A DNA stretch of 5,092 nt from a bacterium (lineage in GTDB: Bacteria > Verrucomicrobiota > Verrucomicrobiia > Opitutales > UBA953), in assembly GCA_009926645.1 (NCBI GenBank), contig RFOO01000099.1, positions 1 through 5,092 of the forward strand. The letters are read 5' to 3'. A model generated the notes under the pieces. It did not search any database. It saw nothing but the letters and a program-made list of their open reading frames with translations, and was not told the origin of the DNA. Each line of letters starts with the position of its first letter. The stretch's first letter is position 1. Below, one piece after another: positions 1-5,092 of this stretch. The translations under genes and the position numbers were made by a program.

Positions 1-126
1 GGGTGTTGTTCCACGGTTGTATGAGGTCGAACTTTGCCATACCTGCTCCGTCATTCCAGCCTTTTCAATTTTATGACACCGCTTGCCACCCTGCCCTGAC
101 CTCTATTGAACTGTGATTCACGCTAA
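1..126. other. Region upstream of mnmE, no gene recognised
   Basis: All three forward frames are closed before the mnmE start (stops at 22-24, 74-76 and 114-116). The open pieces could be the tail of an upstream gene, but they show no family I recognise. There is no Shine-Dalgarno just before the mnmE ATG. The nearest promoter-like pair is TTGCCA at 83-88 with TATTGA at 104-109, but the 15-bp spacer is short and the match is weak, so I do not call a promoter. A lone parS half-site (TGTTCCAC) lies at 7-14, and a small inverted repeat GTGA-T-TCAC at 113-121. Confidence 0.4.
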
Positions 127-1485
127 ATGTCCTCTTTGGAAACCATCGTTGCCACTTCAACCCCCGCCGGGAGGTCCGCCCTTGCCATTATCCGCATTGA
201 TGGACCTTTAGCCGGAGAAATAGCTCAGAAAGCCCTGCATCGAAAAACCATTTTGACGGAGAGAAAGGCCACGATGGGCATTTGGCGTGATGTCCATGGC
301 GAACCCGTGGATCAAATCGTCGCCGTTCTTTGGCGCACACCTCAGTCATTCACAGGTCAAGATACTCTTGAAATTACCTGCCATGGAAATCCCCTTTTGG
401 TTCATCGGCTCATCGAAGATTGTTTTGCACGCGGATGTCGTTTAGCCGAACCCGGTGAATTTACTCGGCGCGCTTTTCTCTCTGGAAAAATTGACCTGAC
501 CCAAGCGGAAGCCATCGCCGATCTCATTCATGCACAGTCCGAACGCGCTCTGTCTTCTGCACGTCGTTTATTAGCAGGAGAGTTGGGCAAACTCGTCGCT
601 CATTGGAGTGATCGCCTTCTGCAAACGTTGGCCGTTTTAGAAGCGCACATTGATTTCCCTGAAGAAGATTTGCCGCCAGAAGACCCCTCTGGACCCCTGT
701 TTTTATTGAATCAAATTGCGTCAGAACTTTCTGGATACGCCGACACCGCTCGCCACGAAGTAACTTTGAAAGAAGGCCTTCGCCTAGCCATTGTGGGAGC
801 ACCGAATGCGGGCAAATCCAGTTTGCTTAACGTTCTCAGTGGATCATCGCGCGCACTCGTTAGCGAAGAAGCAGGCACCACGCGCGATTACCTAGAGGCG
901 CCTGTTTTGGGTTTGCCTTTAACGATTACGGCCGTCGACACAGCTGGGCTCCGAGAAGAAGGAAGTGTGTTAGAAAAAGCGGGCATGGCGCGATCACTAG
1001 AGCAAGCTCGTGCAGCCCATTTTATTCTTTTGGTGGTGGACACTTCCGTGGCACCACCTGCCCTGCCCTCCGAGTTGCTCATCTGTCTACAGCCTCAACG
1101 CACTCTACTTTTAGCAAACAAGTCGGATCTTCCTGTCCATCCCGACTTCGCAAAATTCTTACCCGAAATCCAACGCATCCAAACCTGCCTGCTCGATAAT
1201 CGGGATGCCGAAAAACTCCGCTCACAACTCGGCCAGATCTTTGTCGAACGCGAGATTGCCCCAGGGGCAGACGATTTAGTGGTTGGAACCCGTCATGCGG
1301 AGGCACTCAAGCAGGCCGCGGAGGCCCTCAAACAGGCGGCTCGACACCTTCACCCCCCTGCTCAGACCGAGTTGGCGGCCACCCAATGCCGTCTGGCGCT
1401 AGATTTTTTAGGAGAAATCATCGGACGTATCGACAACGAGCGGATGCTCGACAAGTTGTTTGCTTCCTTCTGCATAGGTAAATGA
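127..1485 (+). CDS. mnmE: tRNA modification GTPase MnmE (TrmE), complete
   Basis: MnmE is a cytoplasmic, potassium-dependent GTPase. With MnmG it modifies C5 of uridine 34 in tRNAs reading split codon boxes, using 5,10-methylene-tetrahydrofolate as the one-carbon donor. The 452 residues match the family size (E. coli 454). The N-terminal folate-binding domain spans about residues 1-118 and includes FTGQDTLEITCHGNP near 75-89. A helical domain is interrupted by a Ras-like G domain at about 217-375. Visible motifs are the P-loop GAPNAGKS (224-231), TTRD (251-254), DTAG (271-274) and NKSD (331-334). Glu283 aligns with the catalytic Glu282 of E. coli. The protein ends in the family tail FCIGK, whose Cys449 is conserved. 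The usual G5 motif (SAKTG-like) is not recognisable; about residues 355-361 read LLDNRDA instead. The ATG is supported by N-terminal alignment with other MnmE proteins (TIVA.STPAGR), although no Shine-Dalgarno precedes it. It is the first gene of a two-gene unit with mnmG. Confidence 0.97.
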   Translation: MSSLETIVATSTPAGRSALAIIRIDGPLAGEIAQKALHRKTILTERKATMGIWRDVHGEPVDQIVAVLWRTPQSFTGQDTLEITCHGNPLLVHRLIEDCFARGCRLAEPGEFTRRAFLSGKIDLTQAEAIADLIHAQSERALSSARRLLAGELGKLVAHWSDRLLQTLAVLEAHIDFPEEDLPPEDPSGPLFLLNQIASELSGYADTARHEVTLKEGLRLAIVGAPNAGKSSLLNVLSGSSRALVSEEAGTTRDYLEAPVLGLPLTITAVDTAGLREEGSVLEKAGMARSLEQARAAHFILLVVDTSVAPPALPSELLICLQPQRTLLLANKSDLPVHPDFAKFLPEIQRIQTCLLDNRDAEKLRSQLGQIFVEREIAPGADDLVVGTRHAEALKQAAEALKQAARHLHPPAQTELAATQCRLALDFLGEIIGRIDNERMLDKLFASFCIGK

Positions 1486-1486
1486 T

Positions 1487-1504
1487 TCCCTCTGCTAGGA
1501 GGGA
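1487..1504 (+). promoter_or_regulatory. Hairpin overlapping the mnmG ribosome binding site
   Basis: TCCCTC (1487-1492) is the exact reverse complement of GAGGGA (1499-1504), with the six bases TGCTAG between them. The hairpin starts one base after the mnmE stop codon, and its right arm covers most of the mnmG Shine-Dalgarno. No T-run follows, so it is not an intrinsic terminator. I infer a translational-coupling device: a ribosome finishing mnmE would melt the stem and expose the mnmG start, helping keep MnmE and MnmG in balance. The pairing is seen directly; the function is inferred. Confidence 0.45.
1497..1502 (+). promoter_or_regulatory. Strong Shine-Dalgarno of mnmG
   Basis: AGGAGG, continuing as AGGAGGGA to 1504, ends 8 bases before the ATG at 1511. 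It is a near-ideal ribosome binding site and fixes the mnmG start. It contrasts with mnmE, which has none, and with the response regulator, which has only AAGG. Confidence 0.85.
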
Positions 1505-1510
1505 CATCCT

Positions 1511-3394
1511 ATGCACCCAGCCAAAGAAATCCGCCTCGGCCCCAGCCGCCCTTACGACGTCATCGTCTGTGGGGCTGGCCATGCAGGCGTTGAAGCCGCT
1601 TTAGCCGCCGCCCGTATGGGGGTCGATGTTCTGTTGCTTAGCGGAAATATCGATACCATCGCACAAATGAGCTGTAATCCAGCCATTGGCGGACAAGCCA
1701 AGGGTCACATTGTACGTGAAATCGATGCTCTTGGTGGTGAAATGGGAATCACCGCCGATGTAACTGGTATTCAATTCCGCCTCCTTAACGCCTCCAAAGG
1801 ACCCGCCGTACAGGCACCCCGAGCTCAGTGCGACAAAAAGGCTTATCAGTTCAGAATGAAGCACCGGTGCGAACACCAAAAGGGCCTGACTATCTTCCAA
1901 GCCTTGGTCACCGGACTCATCTTTGAAAAAGGTAAAGTCGTTGGAGTCCAAACCAACCTCGATCTTTCTTTTTACGCTCAATCTGTTGTCGTTACAACGG
2001 GCACTTTTTTGCGAGGTTTAATGCACATCGGCTCTAATAAAACCGAGGGAGGAAGACTTGGCGACTTTAGTGCTAAGTCGTTATCCAATAGTTTCTTAGA
2101 TGCAGGCATCGAACTGCAAAGGCTCAAAACAGGCACCCCCCCGCGCATCCTCGGTTCATCCATTGATTTCTCCAAATGCGAGGAGCAGCCAGGAGACCCC
2201 AACCCCACCCTCTTTGCCTTCCACGATACGCGACAAGAAGAGGATATGTTCCACGTGGAACATCCTGGAGAAAGGCTACCCGGCTGGGTGCCTGGATCCA
2301 ATCAAGTCTCCTGCTGGATGACTGAAGCAACCGGAACGACTGGTAAAATCGTCCAAGACAATCTCCACCGCTCTCCCCTCTATGGAGGGGAAATCACTGG
2401 CGTTGGCCCGCGCTACTGCCCTTCCATTGAGGACAAATTTGTAAAGTTTTCCGACAAAGAAAGCCACAAGCTCTTTTTAGAACCAGAAGGCCGCCATACC
2501 AATGAATGGTATATAAACGGACTTTCCACCTCCCTGCCCTTTGAAGTTCAGCTCGAAATGCTGCATTCGATCCCCGGATTGGAAAAAGCGGTGATGCTAA
2601 GACCTGCCTATGCCGTTGAGTATGATTTTGCCCCTCCTACTCAGCTGTATCCCACCCTTGAATCCAAAAAGGTCGAGGGATTGTTCTTTGCTGGGCAAAT
2701 CAATGGGACCTCGGGTTATGAAGAAGCTGCCGCCCAGGGTTTAGTCGCAGGAGTTAATGCAGCCGCGAAGTGTAAAGGATTGACCCCCATGGTGATAGGA
2801 CGCGATGAAGCCTATATCGGCGTGCTCATCGATGATCTGGTTACCAAAGGCACTCAAGAGCCTTATCGGATGTTTACCAGCCGCGCGGAATATCGATTGC
2901 TGTTTAATCATGGAAGCGCCGAACATCGATTGGCTTCAAAAGTATCTCATTATCAATTAGTTCCGAAAGAAAGACAGTCTAGAATCAACCAAAAAATCGC
3001 CCAGATTAACCATTGGGTCGAATACCTAGATAAAATAACCATCGCTGGTGGCATTGCGGGAGATGTTTTACGAAGAAACATGGATCAGGTTCCCGCAGAC
3101 TTGCCGGCAGGCTTTATGGCCGAATCTCCAGAGGTACAAGCTGAAGTTATGTACCGTGTTCGCTACAAAGGATACCTTGAGCGCGAAATCCGCTCAGCCA
3201 AGAAACTCCGCGATTTGGATAATTTTAAAGTCCCAGAAGGCTTCGATTTCATGAAAGCTTACGGGCTAAGCATCGAGGCTCGGCAGAAATTAGCTTCAAT
3301 CAAGCCCACCAACCTCGGACAAGCGAGCAGGGTAAGCGGGGTCAACCCAGCCGACCTATCGCTGCTAATGGTTTTATTCCGAGCCCAAGGTTAA
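1511..3394 (+). CDS. mnmG: tRNA uridine-34 5-carboxymethylaminomethyl modification enzyme MnmG (GidA), complete
   Basis: MnmG is the FAD/NADH-dependent partner of MnmE in forming cmnm5U/nm5U at tRNA position 34. The 627 residues match the family (E. coli about 629). Visible are the Rossmann dinucleotide motif GAGHAG (21-26), the CNPAIGG block with Cys55, the LNASKGPAVQAPRAQ segment (92-106), RLKTGTPPR (204-212), the family signature GPRYCPSIEDK (299-309) with Cys303, and the second signature beginning AGQINGTSGYEE (394-405). Cys55 and Cys303 align with the functional cysteines 47 and 277 of E. coli. The C-terminal helical MnmE/tRNA-binding part carries EPYRMFTSRAEYRL and LGQASRVSGV. Residues about 238-267 are roughly 18 longer than the matching E. 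coli segment and contain MFHVEH (246-251), encoded by a parS palindrome. Just after it, TEATGTTGK replaces the THTN-type motif of E. coli. The start is fixed by a strong Shine-Dalgarno 25 bp after mnmE. Confidence 0.98.
   Translation: MHPAKEIRLGPSRPYDVIVCGAGHAGVEAALAAARMGVDVLLLSGNIDTIAQMSCNPAIGGQAKGHIVREIDALGGEMGITADVTGIQFRLLNASKGPAVQAPRAQCDKKAYQFRMKHRCEHQKGLTIFQALVTGLIFEKGKVVGVQTNLDLSFYAQSVVVTTGTFLRGLMHIGSNKTEGGRLGDFSAKSLSNSFLDAGIELQRLKTGTPPRILGSSIDFSKCEEQPGDPNPTLFAFHDTRQEEDMFHVEHPGERLPGWVPGSNQVSCWMTEATGTTGKIVQDNLHRSPLYGGEITGVGPRYCPSIEDKFVKFSDKESHKLFLEPEGRHTNEWYINGLSTSLPFEVQLEMLHSIPGLEKAVMLRPAYAVEYDFAPPTQLYPTLESKKVEGLFFAGQINGTSGYEEAAAQGLVAGVNAAAKCKGLTPMVIGRDEAYIGVLIDDLVTKGTQEPYRMFTSRAEYRLLFNHGSAEHRLASKVSHYQLVPKERQSRINQKIAQINHWVEYLDKITIAGGIAGDVLRRNMDQVPADLPAGFMAESPEVQAEVMYRVRYKGYLEREIRSAKKLRDLDNFKVPEGFDFMKAYGLSIEARQKLASIKPTNLGQASRVSGVNPADLSLLMVLFRAQG
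2246..2263. other. parS: parS centromere-like site inside mnmG
   Basis: ATGTTCCACGTGGAACAT is a perfect 18-bp palindrome. Its 16-bp core (2247-2262), TGTTCCACGTGGAACA, belongs to the known ParB-binding parS family (consensus TGTTTCACGTGAAACA; the CC/GG form is used by pseudomonads among others). It is in phase with mnmG and forms codons 246-251 exactly. ParB dimers would load here and spread for origin segregation and SMC recruitment. A parS inside a coding gene has precedent, since B. subtilis carries one within spo0J. Identity rests on the sequence match and on a second identical copy at 3421-3436. No parA or parB is in the window. Confidence 0.88.
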
Positions 3395-3420
3395 AGCAAT
3401 CATGGGCTAGAGCAGGGGAG

Positions 3421-3436
3421 TGTTCCACGTGGAACA
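3421..3436. other. parS: parS centromere-like site, intergenic
   Basis: TGTTCCACGTGGAACA is a perfect 16-bp palindrome, identical to the core at 2247-2262 and 1,174 bp away from it. It lies 26 bp after the mnmG stop and well upstream of the response regulator. Short flanking arms GAG (3418-3420) and CTC (3438-3440) could extend the stem with one unpaired A, so a hairpin in the mnmG 3' end is possible. No T-run follows, and I do not call a terminator. Clustering of parS copies within a few kb is normal for chromosomal centromere regions. Confidence 0.9.
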
Positions 3437-3502
3437 ACTCTTGTAACACTTAGGCTTTCGTTGTGAAACAATCAGGTTAATTACTTTTGTAAGAAGTTGA
3501 AC

Positions 3503-3508
3503 TATAAT
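3503..3508 (+). promoter_or_regulatory. Candidate -10 element for the response regulator operon
   Basis: TATAAT is a perfect match to the sigma-70 type -10 hexamer, in an AT-rich stretch about 92 bp before the response-regulator ATG. No good -35 hexamer is found 16-18 bp upstream (TTACTT at 3481-3486 is poor). The promoter may therefore depend on an activator, which would fit a PhoB-type autoregulated gene, or the hexamer may be chance in AT-rich DNA. Confidence 0.4.
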
Positions 3509-3550
3509 AACTTAAGTATTTAATCCTGTGTCGTAACCCATTCGTCTTAA

Positions 3551-3568
3551 ATGTCATGAAACTCTGGC
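3551..3568 (+). promoter_or_regulatory. Pho-box-like sequence (tentative)
   Basis: Relative to the E. coli pho box (CTGTCAT, a 4-bp AT-rich linker, CTGTCAT), ATGTCAT at 3551-3557 matches the first repeat at 6 of 7 positions. The linker GAAA follows, and the second repeat CTCTGGC matches only 3 of 7. It lies downstream of the candidate -10 rather than at the -35, where an activating pho box normally sits. I record it because the next gene resembles phoB, but the evidence is thin. Confidence 0.15.
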
Positions 3569-3599
3569 GCTCCGCTAAAATCTGCTTCAAGGTTGGGCA

Positions 3600-4304
3600 A
3601 TGCCGAATCAGGAAAACGATTTATTAAAGCGCATTCTCGTTGTTGATGACGAAAAGGATGTCACGGAGTTATTAGACTACAAATTTAGACAAGCAGGCTA
3701 CTCGGTTCGGGCACTCAATGACCCTCTGCGTGCCATCGGTTTAGCCAGAGATTTTCGTCCTGATTTAATTCTTCTGGATTTAATGATGCCAGAACTAACA
3801 GGCATTCAACTTCTCCGGATGATTCGATCCGATGCCTTGCTACAAGATACGCCTGTCATTCTTCTCACCGCCAAAGGGGAGACGGTAGATAAAGTCAGAG
3901 GACTAGAAACGGGAGCCGATGATTATGTGACTAAGCCTTTTGATGCACGCGAATTGCTACTCCGTGTGCAGTCTCTACTGCGACGTGCTAAATCGGCGGC
4001 AGCGAAACCCTCGACGCGTCTAGCAGCTGGCGACTTACTATTAGACATTGAAAGACATCAAGTGACCTCGAGCGGAAAAGAAATCGATCTAACGGCAACT
4101 GAATTTAAATTGTTACGCCTCTTACTAGAACGCAAAGGTCGTGTTCAAACTCGCGAAGAGTTACTCGCTGATGTTTGGAATTATTCACCTGACTTAGAAA
4201 CTCGCACGGTCGACACCCACGTTCGTCGTCTAAGAGAAAAATTAGGTGCGAGCGGAGAGGTCATCGAAACCATACGTGGCGTCGGATATCGTGTCTCTGG
4301 CTAA
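3600..4304 (+). CDS. phoB: Two-component response regulator, OmpR/PhoB family (probable PhoB)
   Basis: This is a 234-residue DNA-binding response regulator of usual family length (E. coli PhoB 229). The receiver domain covers about residues 11-128: acidic pair Asp16-Asp17, phosphoacceptor Asp60 in LILLDLMMPE, Thr90 in ILLTAKGE, and Lys112 in DDYVTKPF. After a short linker (about 130-140), a winged-helix DNA-binding domain follows (about 141-234), with LTATEFKLL (164-172), the recognition-helix region TRTVDTHVRRLREKLG (201-216) and the wing IRGVGYR (225-231). Overall resemblance is closest to PhoB, the activator of the phosphate-starvation regulon. Other OmpR-family members share these motifs, so the response-regulator call is near certain and phosphate specificity is inferred. 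ATG 3600 is the only ATG, GTG or TTG in frame after the upstream stop at 3576-3578; it has only a weak AAGG (3589-3592) seven bases upstream. The partner kinase gene follows after 47 bp. Confidence 0.93.
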   Translation: MPNQENDLLKRILVVDDEKDVTELLDYKFRQAGYSVRALNDPLRAIGLARDFRPDLILLDLMMPELTGIQLLRMIRSDALLQDTPVILLTAKGETVDKVRGLETGADDYVTKPFDARELLLRVQSLLRRAKSAAAKPSTRLAAGDLLLDIERHQVTSSGKEIDLTATEFKLLRLLLERKGRVQTREELLADVWNYSPDLETRTVDTHVRRLREKLGASGEVIETIRGVGYRVSG

Positions 4305-4351
4305 TCGATTTACACTCGCTCGATCGCTAGGAATCGACAGGCTTCTCGTTA

Positions 4352-5092
4352 ATGATGGACTGGCTTCTCTTTATCTTAATAGCGACAATCATCCTTGTCA
4401 TCGTCGGTGCGGTCATAAACTTGCGAACCTCCATCTGGCTAGCTCGACAAGCACTTCTGCGCGGCGAAACTGAATCTCGCTCACACGACTGGCTTGCTCG
4501 TTGGTTTGGCTTGGCTGATTTATTTAAAGCGATCGAGGGTCGTTCCTTAACCCAAGAAGAGATTAGCTCGGCTGCGACCAAACGAATTACCACTCTCCTC
4601 GAGCCGTTGACCGATGCCGTTTTGGTTATCGATGCAAAAGACGCTCTTCGCGTCGCTAATCCTGCAGCGAAAATTCTTTTTTCTATCGGCGATGATGACA
4701 TGGGCGGATCCTTTGTGCCACTCGTTCACAGTGCTGATTTTATTGAATTAGTTCGCCGCGTTAGAAATGAGGGTGGGGCAGGGGCGACCATTCTTCTTCA
4801 TCGTGCACCGTTGGCTGATGCCTGGATTCAAGCGGCGGGAGCACGAACAGACCCTGAAGCTTTTGGCGAGGGAGCCGTGATTTTTGTGCTCACCGAAGTC
4901 ACCGCTTTGAAGCGCTTGCAGGCGATGGAGCGTGAATTCGTAACCAATGTTTCTCACGACCTTCGCACGCCCATCACTATTTTACGTGGCTATGCAGAAA
5001 CCTTAGCGGATGACTTTGAAAAAATGAGTTCGTCGGATCGCGAACGGTTTTTACAAAAAATCGTTTCCTCCGTGGGTCGGCTACAGAGTCTC
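4352..5092 (+). CDS. phoR: Sensor histidine kinase, probable PhoR, 3' end beyond the window
   Basis: The frame stays open for 247 codons to the window edge. One hydrophobic helix (about residues 4-22, LLFILIATIILVIVGAVI) is followed by Arg-rich sequence, suggesting N-terminus out and C-terminus in the cytoplasm. No sizeable extracytoplasmic loop is present. Residues about 76-185 look like a PAS domain (LLEPLTDAVLVIDAKDALRVANPAA at 82-106, then AVIFVLTEVTALKRL near the end). The HisKA H-box is FVTNVSHDLRTPIT, with phosphoacceptor His202 followed by Asp where most family members have Glu. RGYAETL after the H-box resembles PhoR. The ATP-binding domain lies off the window. The start is ATG 4352 or the adjacent ATG 4355; an in-frame stop at 4328-4330 excludes anything earlier. 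Position directly after a PhoB-like regulator supports PhoR. A membrane anchor without a sensor domain fits the known E. coli-type model, in which PhoR receives its signal through the Pst transporter and PhoU. Phosphate specificity is inferred. Confidence 0.9.
   Translation, partial: MMDWLLFILIATIILVIVGAVINLRTSIWLARQALLRGETESRSHDWLARWFGLADLFKAIEGRSLTQEEISSAATKRITTLLEPLTDAVLVIDAKDALRVANPAAKILFSIGDDDMGGSFVPLVHSADFIELVRRVRNEGGAGATILLHRAPLADAWIQAAGARTDPEAFGEGAVIFVLTEVTALKRLQAMEREFVTNVSHDLRTPITILRGYAETLADDFEKMSSSDRERFLQKIVSSVGRLQSL

Noticed and set aside
7..22. Possible third parS site at the left end
   Set aside because: TGTTCCAC at 7-14 is a perfect left half, but the following eight bases match the right half at only one position, so it is not a palindromic site.
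113..121. GTGATTCAC inverted repeat before mnmE as a CRP-type operator
   Set aside because: The half-sites are one base apart rather than six, and so short a repeat is expected by chance.
1297..1338. 21-bp tandem repeat in mnmE encoding AEALKQA twice
   Set aside because: The units match at 18 of 21 bases, but E. coli MnmE has a similar Ala/Glu/Gln-rich helix at the same place and total length is normal, so this looks like ordinary helix periodicity rather than a recent duplication.
1601..2301. Long open frames on the minus strand across mnmG
   Set aside because: They lie antisense to a gene with clear family motifs, and their translations show no domain-like features.
2374..2391. 7-bp hairpin TCCCCTC-TATG-GAGGGGA inside mnmG
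   Set aside because: It encodes the conserved SPLYGGE stretch and is not followed by a T-run; most likely a by-product of codon choice.
3418..3450. Intrinsic terminator after mnmG built on the parS palindrome
   Set aside because: A stem can form, but the bases after it (TTGTAACAC) are not a T-run, so termination here is not supported.
3455..3470. Possible parS at GTGAAACA downstream of the intergenic parS
   Set aside because: The right half (3463-3470) matches the canonical consensus, but the left half matches at only two of eight positions.
3556..3627. Small ORF of 23 codons overlapping the response-regulator start
   Set aside because: It has no Shine-Dalgarno, no recognisable sequence, and overlaps phoB in another frame; nothing supports a leader peptide.

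Overview
The window carries, all on the + strand, two complete tRNA-modification genes (mnmE, mnmG), a complete OmpR/PhoB-family response regulator, and the first 247 codons of its partner sensor kinase, which runs off the right edge. It is a bacterial chromosome of medium GC (roughly half G+C by eye). The proteins are clearly bacterial. Their general look, the MnmG variant and the parS form make me lean weakly towards Verrucomicrobiota (Opitutae-like), but no rRNA or other phylogenetic marker is present, so this is an impression only.

Layout: 1-126 is a short region upstream of mnmE with no recognisable gene. mnmE (127-1485) and mnmG (1511-3394) are 25 bp apart and form an operon. The gap holds a strong Shine-Dalgarno that is also one arm of a perfect 6-bp hairpin, which suggests translational coupling. 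A 205-bp intergenic region (3395-3599) follows, then the response regulator (3600-4304), a 47-bp gap, and the kinase (4352 to beyond 5092).

The most interesting signal is not a gene. The 16-bp palindrome TGTTCCACGTGGAACA, which matches the known parS centromere sequence bound by ParB, occurs twice. One copy is in the intergenic region just after mnmG. The other lies inside mnmG, in frame, where the 18-bp extended palindrome spells exactly six codons (Met-Phe-His-Val-Glu-His). That copy sits in a segment where the protein is about 18 residues longer than E. coli MnmG, so a chromosome-segregation site appears to be housed in a tolerant loop of a conserved enzyme. This marks the locus as a likely origin-proximal ParB loading zone, although parA and parB are not in the window.

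Working together: MnmE (GTPase, folate-dependent) and MnmG (FAD-dependent) form the complex that installs (carboxymethyl)aminomethyl groups at C5 of wobble uridine 34 in certain tRNAs. The two-component pair looks like PhoB/PhoR, the phosphate-starvation system. The kinase has one N-terminal membrane helix, no sizeable periplasmic domain, a PAS-like region and a HisKA H-box. The phosphate assignment rests on family resemblance and is less certain than the two-component assignment itself.
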